In this document: positions 1-9,393 of the stretch, in pieces
Numbering within the stretch: position 1 is the first letter of the stretch
Layout of the letters: the number at the start of each line of letters is the position of its first letter
Assembly: GCF_034059295.1 (NCBI RefSeq)
Contig: NZ_CP139141.1
Location: forward strand, 4,881,001 to 4,945,000
DNA from: Pseudomonas sp. HR96
GTDB lineage: Bacteria > Pseudomonadota > Gammaproteobacteria > Pseudomonadales > Pseudomonadaceae
DNA length: 64,000 nucleotides
Direction: 5' to 3'
The notes under the pieces: model-generated
What the model saw: the letters and a program-made list of their open reading frames with translations, nothing else
Database searches by the model: none
Told to the model about the DNA's origin: nothing
Position numbers and translations under genes: made by a program

Positions 1-2
1 TG

Positions 3-440
3 GGCGAGCGCCTTACCACCCTCAAGCCGGACACGCTCAACAAGCTGCCGCTGACCGATGCGCTGCGCAAGGCCCTGGCCGACGCGCCCAAGCACACGGC
101 CAACATCGCGCGCAAACGGCACATCCAGTTCATCGGCAAGCTGATGCGCGATCAGGACACCGACGCCATTCTGGTGCTGCTCGACCAGCTGGACGCCTCG
201 ACGCGGCAATACAACGAGCGGTTCCACAACCTCGAGCGCTGGCGCGATCGCCTGGTGACCGGTACCGACGCGGTGCTGGAAGCCTTCGTGAGCGAGTACC
301 CGGATGCCGACCGTCAGCAGTTGCGTTCGCTGATCCGCCAGGCCCAGCACGAGACCGCGCACAACAAGCCGCCGGCCAGCACCCGCAAGATCTTCAAGTA
401 CATCCGCGAGCTGGACGAGACCCAGCGCGGTCTGCGCTAG
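3..440 (+). CDS. yjgA: Ribosome-associated protein YjgA/DarP (DUF615), 3' part
   Basis: The gene enters the window already in frame from base 3 and ends at a TAG at 438-440, so only the C-terminal 145 residues are visible. They include the family's basic stretch ([14 protein letters not shown]) followed by a long charged helical region. YjgA/DarP is known as a small basic factor that binds late 50S ribosomal precursors. The next gene, tldD, is convergent with only 35 bases between the stops, where I see no clear terminator. The tldD/yjgA neighbourhood is common in gammaproteobacteria and supports the call. The start lies outside the window. Confidence 0.9.
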   Translation, partial: GERLTTLKPDTLNKLPLTDALRKALADAPKHTANIARKRHIQFIGKLMRDQDTDAILVLLDQLDASTRQYNERFHNLERWRDRLVTGTDAVLEAFVSEYPDADRQQLRSLIRQAQHETAHNKPPASTRKIFKYIRELDETQRGLR

Positions 441-475
441 ACCCCGCCAAGGCTGGCCAGTGCTGCGGGCGCAGA

Positions 476-1918
476 TCATGCGCCCGTGCCGCCCACCGTG
501 ATCGCATCGATCTTCAGGGTCGGCTGGCCGACGCCCACCGGCACCGACTGGCCGTCCTTGCCGCAAGTGCCCACGCCGCTGTCCAGGGCCAGGTCGTTGC
601 CGACCATCGACACCTTGCTCATCGCTTCAGGACCATTGCCGATCAGCGTCGCGCCCTTGACCGGCACGGTGATCTTGCCGTCCTCGATCAGGTAGGCCTC
701 GCTGGTGGAGAACACGAATTTGCCGCTGGTGATGTCGACCTGGCCACCGCCGAGGTTGGCGCAGTAGATGCCCTTCTTCACCGAGGCAATGATTTCAGCC
801 GGGTCACTCTGGCCGCCGAGCATGTAGGTATTGGTCATGCGCGGCATCGGCAGGTGTGCGTAGGATTCGCGGCGACCGTTGCCCGTGCAGGCGACGCCCA
901 TCAGGCGGGCGTTGAGCTTGTCCTGCATGTAGCCCTTGAGCACGCCGTTCTCGATCAGCGTGGTGCATTCGGTCCGGGTGCCCTCGTCATCGACGCTGAG
1001 CGAGCCGCGACGGCCGCTCAAGGTGCCATCGTCGACGATGGTGCACAGGCTCGAGGCCACCCTTTCACCGATACGACCGCTGTAGGCCGAACTGCCCTTG
1101 CGGTTGAAATCGCCTTCCAGGCCATGACCAACGGCCTCGTGCAGGAGTACCCCGGACCAGCCGGAGCCAAGCACCACCGGCAAGGTGCCGGCCGGCGCCG
1201 GGATCGCCTCGAGGTTGACCAGCGCCTGACGCAACGCTTCGCGGGCGTAACCCATGGCGCGGTCGTCGGCCAGGAAGTAGCGATAGTCAGTACGCCCGCC
1301 GCCGCCGTGCCCGCCGCGCTCGCGGCGCCCGTTCTGCTCGACGATGACGCTGACATTGAAGCGCACCAATGGGCGCACGTCAGCGGCCAGACTGCCGTCG
1401 GCGGCGGCCACCAGGATGCGCTCCCAGACCCCGGCCATGCTCACCGTGACCTGCTGGATGCGCGGGTCGAGCAGGCGCGTGGCGGCGTCGACGCGCTTGA
1501 GCAGGTCGACCTTTTCGGCGCGGGTCAGCACCTCCAGAGGGTTGTCCGGGCCGTACAACTGCACGATGTCGCTGCTGTGGAACGCCTGCACGCGGCCGTT
1601 CTGGCCGGCCCGGGAGATCGAGCGGGCGGCGCGGGCGGCCTGCAGCAAGGCGTCCTCGCTGATGGTGTTGCTGTAGGCGAAGCCGGTCTTCTCGCCAGAC
1701 TGGGCCCGCACGCCCACGCCTTGGTCGAGGTTGAAGCTGCCTTCCTTGACGATGCCGTCCTCGAGCGCCCACGACTCGGAAATCTGCCCCTGGAAATACA
1801 GATCCGCGGCGTCGATGCCGGGCCCGGCGAGGTCGCCCAGCACCGACTGCAGGCTGTCGAGCGTCAAACCGCCGGGGGCCAACAGGTGTTCACTGACTGT
1901 GGATAACAACTCGCTCAT
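476..1918 (-). CDS. tldD: Metalloprotease TldD
   Basis: This is a TldD/PmbA-family protein of 480 residues, the usual length for TldD. The zinc-protease motif HEAVGHGLE lies near residue 260, which distinguishes TldD from its partner PmbA that lacks it. TldD with PmbA forms a cytoplasmic heterodimeric protease known for degrading CcdA and maturing peptides such as microcin B17. I chose the ATG at 1918 because a GGAG lies five bases upstream. An in-frame GTG at 1924 overlaps the stop of the upstream hydrolase gene (GTGA) and is a possible alternative. The gene is the last of a run of minus-strand genes starting at mreB, and tight junctions suggest co-transcription with the upstream hydrolase and yhdP. 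Confidence 0.95.
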   Translation of the reverse strand: MSELLSTVSEHLLAPGGLTLDSLQSVLGDLAGPGIDAADLYFQGQISESWALEDGIVKEGSFNLDQGVGVRAQSGEKTGFAYSNTISEDALLQAARAARSISRAGQNGRVQAFHSSDIVQLYGPDNPLEVLTRAEKVDLLKRVDAATRLLDPRIQQVTVSMAGVWERILVAAADGSLAADVRPLVRFNVSVIVEQNGRRERGGHGGGGRTDYRYFLADDRAMGYAREALRQALVNLEAIPAPAGTLPVVLGSGWSGVLLHEAVGHGLEGDFNRKGSSAYSGRIGERVASSLCTIVDDGTLSGRRGSLSVDDEGTRTECTTLIENGVLKGYMQDKLNARLMGVACTGNGRRESYAHLPMPRMTNTYMLGGQSDPAEIIASVKKGIYCANLGGGQVDITSGKFVFSTSEAYLIEDGKITVPVKGATLIGNGPEAMSKVSMVGNDLALDSGVGTCGKDGQSVPVGVGQPTLKIDAITVGGTGA

Positions 1919-1920
1919 GT

Positions 1921-2817
1921 TCACTCCAGGATCTGTGCAGGTCGCCAGGCGGCCTGTGAAAAATTCTCGTCGCCGGCAAGCTTGCCTGGCGCAAAGCGCC
2001 GGTGATTGGCCACCGGCATGCGCGCCCGTATGGACGCCTGTTCATTGCTGTCGCGGGCGGCCTGCAGCACCGCTTCGCCACGCTCCTGGTGAGCGACGAT
2101 GCGCCCCCAGGGATCGACGATCGCCGCATGCCCCCAGGTTTCCCGCGGCCCCGGATGGATCCCACCTTGGGCCGCCGCCAGCAGGTAGCACTGGGTTTCG
2201 ATGGCCCTCGCGCGGATCAGCACCTCCCAGTGCGCCGCGCCGGTAACCGCGGTGAAGGCCGACGGCGCGGTGATCAGCTCGGCCCCGGCCTCGCGCAAGG
2301 CCGTGTACAACTCCGGGAAGCGCAGGTCGTAGCATACGCTCAGGCCCAGCCGTCCGACCGGGGTGTCGGCCACCACCACTGCCTGCCCATGAGCATAGTC
2401 GTCCGACTCACGGTAGCGCCCGCGTGCATCGGCCACGTCGACGTCGAACAGGTGCAGCTTGTCGTAGCGCGCGGCCTGGCGACCTTGATCGTCGATCAGC
2501 AGCGAACAGGCGCGAACCTTGTCGCCGGGCCGACCTTCCGGGGGCAAGGCGACAGTGCCGGCCACTATCCATAACTTGAGGGCGGCAGCGGTGCGTTTCA
2601 ACCATGGCAGGATCGGACCTTCGCCCTGCGCCTCGGCCAGGCCTATGGCGCCAGCATCGCGCCGCCCCATGGCGGCGAAGTTTTCCGGCAGCACTGCCAG
2701 GCGTGCGCCGCCCTCGGCCGCCTGGCGGAGCAACTGCTCGGCCTGGCCGAGGTTGGCCAGCACATCGCTCTGGCTGACCATTTGAATGACGGCGAAACTC
2801 TGGCTATCAGCGGACAT
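1921..2817 (-). CDS. Carbon-nitrogen hydrolase, nitrilase superfamily
   Basis: The 298-residue protein has the nitrilase-superfamily triad in order: a Glu in the N-terminal LPENFAAMG segment, a Lys in KLHLFDVDV, and a Cys in [11 protein letters not shown]. This pattern is typical of the Nit1/Nit2/omega-amidase branch, which hydrolyses small amides such as deaminated glutathione or alpha-keto acid amides. The exact substrate cannot be read from sequence. It starts at an ATG (MSADSQSF), and its TGA overlaps an alternative GTG start of tldD by four bases, so the two genes are probably translationally coupled. The yhdP-nitrilase-tldD order is conserved in pseudomonads, as far as I recall. Confidence 0.85.
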   Translation of the reverse strand: MSADSQSFAVIQMVSQSDVLANLGQAEQLLRQAAEGGARLAVLPENFAAMGRRDAGAIGLAEAQGEGPILPWLKRTAAALKLWIVAGTVALPPEGRPGDKVRACSLLIDDQGRQAARYDKLHLFDVDVADARGRYRESDDYAHGQAVVVADTPVGRLGLSVCYDLRFPELYTALREAGAELITAPSAFTAVTGAAHWEVLIRARAIETQCYLLAAAQGGIHPGPRETWGHAAIVDPWGRIVAHQERGEAVLQAARDSNEQASIRARMPVANHRRFAPGKLAGDENFSQAAWRPAQILE

Positions 2818-2839
2818 CGGCGGCTCCGGCGGCGCGCAC

Positions 2840-5800
2840 TCAGCGCTTCTTGTCGAATGGTTTGTCGAAGGTGATCTTCGGCTCCTTCCACGGCCCTTCT
2901 ACACGGTACTGCACACTGGCCAGGCGCGCGACCCGGTCGCCGAGCAGCTTGTCCACCAGGAACAACGCTCCGCCGATCGCCGGCGCACCGACCAGCAGGG
3001 CTGCGATCGGCAGATTGGTGCTGACCGGCAAGGTCACCAGCAGCTTGGCGTCGACCCGATCAGCGGCCATGTCCAGGGTGCCGTTGAGTTCGAAGTTGCT
3101 TGAGGGCCCGGTCATGGTGATCGGCTCACGGGTGACGTACACGCCATTGCTGGCCACCAGCAGGCCCTTGACTTGATCGTAGCTCAAGCCTTTGCCCAGC
3201 AGGTCGGAGAAGTCCAGGCGCAGGCGCCGACCGATGGAGTTGAAGTTGAGCAGACCGAACACCCGCAAGGCCTGGGCGCCGCCTTCGACTTCGACGAACT
3301 GGCCATGCTCCAGGCGCGCGTCGAGACTGCCCGAGAAGCGCTTGAGGGCTATCCAGGCCGGCGAGCCAGGCCAGCGGCCATCGCCGTCGAGGCGGAAACT
3401 CTGGCTGGTGACGGTCGGAGCGAAGTTCCACGCCTTGAGCACATCGGCCAGATTCTTGCCTTCCATGCGCCCCTTGAACCAGCTGACCGTATTGCCCGGC
3501 GCGCCCTCCCAGGTCCCTGCGCCCTTGAGCTGCAAGCCCTTGAGGCCCATGTCGACATCGTTGAAGGCCAGGCCCTTGGCGGTGGGGCGCAACTTCAGCG
3601 ACCAGGCGCCCACAGGGTCATCGCCTTGGCTCACCTTGGCGATATTGACGTCCACCGCCGGCAGCTTGCTGGGATCGACCGAGGCCAGCGGGTCGGGGGT
3701 GTCCGGGGGATTCTCGACCGTTGCCGCTTTCGGATCGGCCGCAGGCAAGCGCAGGGTCTGCAGGTTGACAGTGATCGGCGCGGCCTTGTCATCCGGCAGG
3801 CCGACCGCACCGCTCAGCTGCTGGCTGTCGATGCCCAGGTTCCAGGCCGCCGCCTGACGCTGCAATTGCAGGCGAACCTGATCCAGATCCAGGCCGAAGC
3901 CTTTCAAGTGAGTGACCTTGAGGTCGACGCCCGAGAGCAACTGCCTTGGGTCCGCGGCGGCGGTTCCCGCAGCGGGAGCGGAACTGCCCGCAGCGGGAGC
4001 GGAATTGGCAGCGCCGGCGTATTGCTCGGCCACCTGCTTCCAGGGGTCGAGGTCCAGCTGGTCGAGCGCGCCACGGATACGCAGGCCCTTGCTGTCAGGC
4101 AGTTGTGCATCGCCGGCACCGAGCAGCAAGTCGCCACGGCCATCCGCCAGATTGCTGGCCGGCGCGCTCCAGGCCACCTTGGCAAGGTCGGCATAAGTCA
4201 CATCGATGCGCCGGTCCGGCCCCTGCAGGTTCATTTTGAAGGTGCTGCTGCGGGTATCGCCCGCGGCCTTGCCATAGGGGGCCGGCAGGTCGATCTTCAG
4301 GCCATTGAGATCGGAATTGATGACCAGGCGGCTGTCGTCGCCCAGCCACAACTGCAACTGATACGGAATGTCACCGGACACTGGCGGAGGTTGCTTGAAC
4401 TGCAGCCAGTCGGTCAGGGCTGCAAGCCCCATCCTGCTCCTGGCAACCACCCGGGTCAGCGGCGCGCCCGGCTTGCCCTCGGCGAAGATCTGCGCGCTGA
4501 CAGCCTGGCCGAACGCCTGAGCGGACACCGCCGGGCTGCTCAGGCCCTTGTCGTAGTCAAAGCGCATGGCCGCCTTGAGCTGGGTCAGATCCAGGGCTGG
4601 GTTGTTCAGCTTCAGGTGGGCATCGTCGGTATTGAAGTCCACCACTACCTTGGGCTGCGAGCCCTTGACCAACGGGATGTCCAGCTTGAGCCGGCCGTTG
4701 AGGGCGCCCTCGCCTTGCCAGCCGGCAAAGATAGGGCCGGTGCCGATCGGCGCCTCCTGAAGAATCTTCAAACCGTCGCCCAGCGTGCCGGCGAAGGCGC
4801 CGTCCACCAACAGGTGACTGTGCTCGCCGTCGGCCACTCGGGGCACTTCGACGGTCACGTCACTCACCTGTGTGCCAAGCATCTGGCCCTTGTCGGCAAG
4901 CACGCGCACGCCGCTGTCTTCGACGTACACGCGGCCATCCACCTGGGTCAGTCCGGGCCAGCCAGGCTGGAAATCCAGCTGCGCATCGCGCACCTTGAAG
5001 AACAGGCTGATGTCGCGGCTGTGGTCCGGCGCGGCGTGGGCCAGCGAGCCCTGGTACTGGAAGTAGCCTTCATCGACCTTGCCGGCGACGATGGCCGTGC
5101 GCAGCCATTCGTCCAGCGCCGGGCTGAGCACGGCCGGCAGGTATTTGCCGGTGAAGCGGCCGTCGCCCTCGGTCATGCCGACACGCAAATCCATGTAGGG
5201 CTCGCGGGTATCGTCGAATGGCAGGCGAATGAGAAAGTCGGCAGCCACCTTGCCCTCGTCACCGGACACCTTGATGTATGGCGCAACCAGGGTGAAGGCG
5301 TCCTTGTTCAGGGTCCAGGTCAGCTGGGCATTGGCTTCGCGGTAATACCAGGGGTTTTTGAAGATCGGGTCCAGGTGCAGCATGAAGTCGTGGGTAGCCA
5401 GGCGCAGCTCGCCATGGCCCAGGTCGCCACTGATGGCGCCGCTGACGTTGGCCGCCGCCGGCGCGCCGTGATAGGCGGAAAAGGCGACCTTGTCGAGATT
5501 GGCGGCGAAGCTGGCGCGCTGGTCACCTTCGGCCTCGGGGCGAATCGCCAACTGCAGGTTGCGCAGGCCGCCCTGCACCTTGAGGTGATCAAGGGTGGTG
5601 GCCAGCGCCGGTGGCAGCGGCGCCAAGGCCTCGAGCAGCGGGGTCAGCGGTGTCAGGTCGACCCGGTCGGCCTGGATGCTCCAGCTGGCCGGCTGGCCGC
5701 CGCTGGCGCCCTGAGCGTCGATGCCCACGCGGCTTTGCCACCGCTTGGCGGCGTAGGTGAACGCCAGCGAATCAAGGTCCAGGCGCAAACCGTTGGCGCC

Positions 5801-6697
5801 GCGCTGCAGCCAGGCATTGATGGCGGTGTCGCTCACGGTCACCGGCGGGCGCTCGGCGTAGCTGGCCGTCAGCTGTGGTGCGTTGAAGCGCAGCACGGCG
5901 CTCTGCACGCCGCCCTGCCCCCACTCCAGCCAGGCCTCGCCACCGGCCTTGGCCTTGCCCAGGTGCCACTGGCCACTGAGGCTGGGCGGCAGCCACTGCG
6001 CCCAGTCACTCTGCGGCAGGCTCAGGTACAGGCTGGCCGGGGCGTCACGCCAGTGTTGCGGCTGGAGCCGCGCGCGCGCGTTCAGGGCCACTGGCTGACC
6101 GTCCGGCAGGGTCAGGCGCAGGTCCAGGCGCTGGCGGCCAAAGCTGTTGCGCAGGCTGATGTCGACGTAGGTCAGGGTGAACGGGGCGTGATTCTGCGGT
6201 TCCAGGGTCAACTGGCTGCCGAGCACGGAAAGGTGCTCGACCTGCTGAAGCTGGCGCAGGGTCTGCTCGGCGTCGAAAGGGCTGTCGTCTTTGCTGGGCA
6301 GGCCCTTGAGCTGCCATTGACCCTGGGCATCTTCGGCCAGGCTCAACTGCAGGCCGCTGAGCTCGACATGGGCCAGGCGCACCTGGCGCGCCAGCAGGCT
6401 CGACCAGATGGCCGGCGCCACCCGTACCTGATCCAGGCGCACGGCGCTGCGACCCTGGCCCACCATCACGTCATGGGCCAGCAGGATCGGCGCCAGGCCG
6501 CTCCAGCGGCCCTCCAGGCTGCCGATGCGCAGGGGCACGCCCAGCGCCTGCTCGGCCCGCTGCTCGATGTCGGCGCGGTACTCGGCGACCAGTGGGGTCA
6601 GCTCACGGCCGAGGCTGACGTACAGGGCCAAGAGAATCAGCAGCAGCGCGCAGAGGCCCAGGCCCCAGCGCGCGACGAACGACAGGCTGCGTTGCAA
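2840..6697 (-). CDS. yhdP: YhdP-family AsmA-like envelope protein
   Basis: This very large protein (1285 residues) has one N-terminal membrane segment (GLGLCALLLILLALYVSL, about residues 13-30) and then a long, beta-rich, Gln/Leu/Asp-rich periplasmic body. Its C-terminal part has the AsmA-like signature region. YhdP, with TamB and YdbH, is a bridge-like protein implicated in phospholipid transport between inner and outer membranes. The first codon is probably TTG at 6697, eight bases after the rng stop, with a weak ribosome site, so translation may be coupled to rng. A Ser/Ala/Pro/Gly linker near residues 898-915 contains a short DNA repeat (listed separately). The gene sits between rng and the nitrilase gene, its usual place. 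Confidence 0.92.
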   Translation of the reverse strand: MQRSLSFVARWGLGLCALLLILLALYVSLGRELTPLVAEYRADIEQRAEQALGVPLRIGSLEGRWSGLAPILLAHDVMVGQGRSAVRLDQVRVAPAIWSSLLARQVRLAHVELSGLQLSLAEDAQGQWQLKGLPSKDDSPFDAEQTLRQLQQVEHLSVLGSQLTLEPQNHAPFTLTYVDISLRNSFGRQRLDLRLTLPDGQPVALNARARLQPQHWRDAPASLYLSLPQSDWAQWLPPSLSGQWHLGKAKAGGEAWLEWGQGGVQSAVLRFNAPQLTASYAERPPVTVSDTAINAWLQRGANGLRLDLDSLAFTYAAKRWQSRVGIDAQGASGGQPASWSIQADRVDLTPLTPLLEALAPLPPALATTLDHLKVQGGLRNLQLAIRPEAEGDQRASFAANLDKVAFSAYHGAPAAANVSGAISGDLGHGELRLATHDFMLHLDPIFKNPWYYREANAQLTWTLNKDAFTLVAPYIKVSGDEGKVAADFLIRLPFDDTREPYMDLRVGMTEGDGRFTGKYLPAVLSPALDEWLRTAIVAGKVDEGYFQYQGSLAHAAPDHSRDISLFFKVRDAQLDFQPGWPGLTQVDGRVYVEDSGVRVLADKGQMLGTQVSDVTVEVPRVADGEHSHLLVDGAFAGTLGDGLKILQEAPIGTGPIFAGWQGEGALNGRLKLDIPLVKGSQPKVVVDFNTDDAHLKLNNPALDLTQLKAAMRFDYDKGLSSPAVSAQAFGQAVSAQIFAEGKPGAPLTRVVARSRMGLAALTDWLQFKQPPPVSGDIPYQLQLWLGDDSRLVINSDLNGLKIDLPAPYGKAAGDTRSSTFKMNLQGPDRRIDVTYADLAKVAWSAPASNLADGRGDLLLGAGDAQLPDSKGLRIRGALDQLDLDPWKQVAEQYAGAANSAPAAGSSAPAAGTAAADPRQLLSGVDLKVTHLKGFGLDLDQVRLQLQRQAAAWNLGIDSQQLSGAVGLPDDKAAPITVNLQTLRLPAADPKAATVENPPDTPDPLASVDPSKLPAVDVNIAKVSQGDDPVGAWSLKLRPTAKGLAFNDVDMGLKGLQLKGAGTWEGAPGNTVSWFKGRMEGKNLADVLKAWNFAPTVTSQSFRLDGDGRWPGSPAWIALKRFSGSLDARLEHGQFVEVEGGAQALRVFGLLNFNSIGRRLRLDFSDLLGKGLSYDQVKGLLVASNGVYVTREPITMTGPSSNFELNGTLDMAADRVDAKLLVTLPVSTNLPIAALLVGAPAIGGALFLVDKLLGDRVARLASVQYRVEGPWKEPKITFDKPFDKKR
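3966..4004. repeat. Two-copy 21-bp-period repeat inside yhdP
   Basis: The 18-mer CCCGCAGCGGGAGCGGAA occurs at 3966-3983 and again at 3987-4004, a 21-base period that keeps frame. It encodes two SAPAAG(S/T)-type heptapeptides in a predicted flexible linker. Each unit holds a small CCCGC/GCGGG inverted repeat. Confidence 0.8.
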
Positions 6698-6705
6698 GGT
6701 GTGAT

Positions 6706-8163
6706 TCAGAGGAGCACCACGTCGTATTGTTCCTGGGAATACATGGACTCGACCTGGAACCGAATGGTTCGTCCGATGAAGGTCTCGAGCTCGGCCACGT
6801 TACCCGATTCCTCGTCGAGCAGGCGATCGACCACCTTCTGGTTGGCCAGCACGCGATAACCCACGGCCTGGTAGGCCCGTGCCTCGCGCAGGATCTCGCG
6901 GAAGATTTCGTAGCACACGGTTTCGGCGGTCTTGAGCTTGCCGCGCCCCTGGCAGCAGGCGCAGGGTTCGCAGAGCACCTGTTCGAGGCTCTCGCGGGTG
7001 CGCTTGCGAGTCATCTGCACCAGGCCCAGCTCGGTGATGCCGATGATATTGGTCTTGGCATGGTCGCGCTCGAGCTGCTTCTCCAGGGTTCGCAGCACCT
7101 GGCGCTGATGCTCTTCGTCTTCCATGTCGATGAAGTCGATGATGATGATGCCGCCGATGTTGCGCAGGCGCAGCTGACGGGCGATGGCCGTGGCTGCTTC
7201 CAGGTTGGTCTTGAAGATGGTCTCTTCGAGGTTGCGATGGCCGACGAAGGCACCGGTGTTGACATCGATGGTGGTCATCGCCTCGGCCGGGTCCACCACC
7301 AGGTAGCCGCCGGACTTGAGCAGCACCTTGCGATCGAGCGCGCGCTGGATCTCGTCCTCGACACCATAGAGGTCGAAGATCGGCCGCTCGCCGGGGTAGT
7401 GCTCCAGGCGGTCGGCAATCTCCGGCATCAATTCGGCGACGAACTGCGTGGTCTTCTGGAAGGTTTCCCGGGAGTCGATGCGAATCTTCTCGATCTTCGG
7501 GTTGACCAGGTCGCGCAGGGTGCGCAGCGCCAGGCCCAGGTCCTCGTAGATTTCGCTGGGTGCGCCAACGGTCTTGATCTGCGCACCGATCTGATCCCAG
7601 AGCCGGCGCAGGTAGCGGATGTCCATGAGGATCTCTTCGGCCCGCGCGCCCTCGGCGGCTGTGCGCAGGATGAACCCACCGGCCTCCTTGATGCCCTCGG
7701 CGGCCACGCAGTCGCTGACCACCTTCTTCAGGCGCTCACGTTCACCTTCGTCCTCGATCTTCAGGGAAATGCCGACGTGGCTGGTGCGCGGCATGTACAC
7801 CAGGTAGCGCGAGGGAATCGACAACTGGGTGGTCAACCGCGCGCCCTTGGTGCCGATCGGGTCCTTGGTCACCTGCACCACCAGACTCTGGCCTTCATGC
7901 ACAAGTGCGCTGATGGTCTCCACCGACGAACCCTCGCGCAGGGAGATTTCCGAGGCATGGATGAACGCAGCGCGGTCCAGGCCGATGTCAATGAAGGCCG
8001 CCTGCATGCCTGGCAGCACCCGCACGACCTTGCCCTTGTAGATGTTGCCGACGATTCCGCGACGCTGGGTGCGTTCGACGTGCACCTCCTGCAATACCCC
8101 GTTTTCCACCACCGCCACGCGTGACTCCATCGGGGTGATGTTGATCAGGATCTCTTCGCTCAT
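6706..8163 (-). CDS. rng: Ribonuclease G
   Basis: The 485-residue protein matches RNase G in length and lacks the long C-terminal scaffold of RNase E. An N-terminal S1 RNA-binding domain (about 36-120, with GNIYKGKVVRVLPGMQAAF) is followed by the DNase-I-like catalytic core. The metal-binding aspartates lie in DVNTGAFVG (about 303) and IIIIDFIDM (about 347). The zinc-link Cys motif is in CEPCACC. RNase G cleaves single-stranded RNA 5'-end-dependently and matures the 16S rRNA 5' end. It starts at the ATG at 8163, 74 bases after the maf stop. Confidence 0.96.
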   Translation of the reverse strand: MSEEILINITPMESRVAVVENGVLQEVHVERTQRRGIVGNIYKGKVVRVLPGMQAAFIDIGLDRAAFIHASEISLREGSSVETISALVHEGQSLVVQVTKDPIGTKGARLTTQLSIPSRYLVYMPRTSHVGISLKIEDEGERERLKKVVSDCVAAEGIKEAGGFILRTAAEGARAEEILMDIRYLRRLWDQIGAQIKTVGAPSEIYEDLGLALRTLRDLVNPKIEKIRIDSRETFQKTTQFVAELMPEIADRLEHYPGERPIFDLYGVEDEIQRALDRKVLLKSGGYLVVDPAEAMTTIDVNTGAFVGHRNLEETIFKTNLEAATAIARQLRLRNIGGIIIIDFIDMEDEEHQRQVLRTLEKQLERDHAKTNIIGITELGLVQMTRKRTRESLEQVLCEPCACCQGRGKLKTAETVCYEIFREILREARAYQAVGYRVLANQKVVDRLLDEESGNVAELETFIGRTIRFQVESMYSQEQYDVVLL

Positions 8164-8237
8164 GGCCGGGTCTCGTCAAGGGGTGGCGGGAAGTATTGGA
8201 ATTATCGAGGCCATCTTGTCAGCCGCAGGCGACGACG

Positions 8238-8816
8238 TCACGCCTGCCAGCAGGGAATACCGAAATCACCGAGCAATTGCGCCGTTTCGCACAGCGGCAG
8301 GCCGACCACCGCCGAGTAGCTGCCCTGCAGGCTTTGCACGAAGACCGCCCCCAGGCCCTGGATGGCATAACCGCCGGCTTTGTCCCGGGGTTCGCCACTG
8401 GCCCAGTAGGCCTTGGCTTCGGCGGCGGCAATCGGCCGAAAGCGTACCCGGCTGCTGACGCTGAACACCTGGCTGCGCTCACCGTCGACCAGCGCCACCG
8501 AGGTCAACACTTCGTGCTCCTGCCCGGACATCGCCGCCAGGGTGGCCAGCGCGTCGGCTTCGTCCAGCGGCTTGCCGAGGATACGACCGGCCAGCACCAC
8601 GGCGGTGTCGGCGCTCAGCACCACGCCCGGCCCCGGTGCCTGCTCGGCACCGGCGCGGGCTTTGGCCAGGGCCAGGCGCTCCACATAGGCACGCGGCTGT
8701 TCTTGGGGCAGAGGGGTTTCGTCGATGGCGGCGCTGATGACGCTGAACGGCACGCCGATCTGCTCGAGCAGTTCACGCCGACGTGGCGACCCGGAGGCCA
8801 GGTAAAGCGCTTTCAT
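8238..8816 (-). CDS. maf: Maf-family nucleotide pyrophosphatase (YhdE type)
   Basis: The 192-residue protein begins with the Maf signature [10 protein letters not shown] (residues 8-17) and has the downstream [11 protein letters not shown] acidic motif. Maf/YhdE proteins hydrolyse dTTP, UTP and modified pyrimidine nucleotides to monophosphates. This is house-cleaning chemistry sometimes linked to division arrest. Position between mreD and rng is the classical location that gave the family its old septum-formation name. The start is the ATG at 8816, 60 bases after the mreD stop. The YhdE subtype (rather than YceF) is inferred from this context. Confidence 0.93.
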   Translation of the reverse strand: MKALYLASGSPRRRELLEQIGVPFSVISAAIDETPLPQEQPRAYVERLALAKARAGAEQAPGPGVVLSADTAVVLAGRILGKPLDEADALATLAAMSGQEHEVLTSVALVDGERSQVFSVSSRVRFRPIAAAEAKAYWASGEPRDKAGGYAIQGLGAVFVQSLQGSYSAVVGLPLCETAQLLGDFGIPCWQA

Positions 8817-8876
8817 GGGACGTCTCCTTGCCCAAAACGGCAGTGTCCAGGCCGGCGCGCCGGGCGGCGCGTGCCG

Positions 8877-9368
8877 TCAGTTGATTTTCAGGCGCAGAAT
8901 CAGCCCGCGCAACGCGTAGCTGACCCAGGGCCAGAGCAAGGCGCTGACCAGCGCCGGCAACAGCAGTGCCAGGGTCGGCTGGCGGTTGCCGGTCAGGGCG
9001 CTGAGCCACAGTTGCACCAGCTGCGACAGACCGAGCACCACCAGGATCACCAGACTCTGCTGCCACATCGGGAAGCTGCGCACCCGTGGCGCCAGGGTCA
9101 GGATAAGGAAGGTGACCAGGCTCAGCACCAACGCATTCTGGCCCAGCAGCGTGCCGTACAGCACATCTTCGGCCAGACCGAGGAGAAATGCGGTGGTCAT
9201 GCCGATCCTGTTCGGCAGGCTCAAGGCCCAGAACGACATCAGCAGGGCCAGCCACAAGGGCCGCAGGATTTCCATGAACTGCGGCAACGGCGAGACGCTC
9301 AGCAGCAGGCCGACGGCAAAGGTCAGCCACACCACCCAGCCATAGTTCGGGGCGCGCACACTCACCAT
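8877..9368 (-). CDS. mreD: Rod shape-determining protein MreD
   Basis: MreD is a small polytopic inner-membrane protein of the elongasome. The 163-residue product starts MVSVRAPNYGWVVWL and shows about five hydrophobic segments. I placed the start at the ATG at 9368. The open frame runs on for another 400 bases upstream, but there it is antisense-like, Arg/Pro-rich and overlaps mreC. The gap to mreC is 25 bases, consistent with an mreC-mreD transcript. MreD works with MreC to position cell-wall synthases along MreB filaments. Confidence 0.93.
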   Translation of the reverse strand: MVSVRAPNYGWVVWLTFAVGLLLSVSPLPQFMEILRPLWLALLMSFWALSLPNRIGMTTAFLLGLAEDVLYGTLLGQNALVLSLVTFLILTLAPRVRSFPMWQQSLVILVVLGLSQLVQLWLSALTGNRQPTLALLLPALVSALLWPWVSYALRGLILRLKIN

Positions 9369-9393
9369 GGGCGATATCTCCGGCTGGCGGGCA

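Noticed and set aside
3173..6859. Very long plus-strand open frame opposite yhdP
   Set aside because: Its product is Gln/Arg/Gly-rich without domains and mirrors the codon bias of yhdP on the other strand. It is a high-GC antisense artefact.
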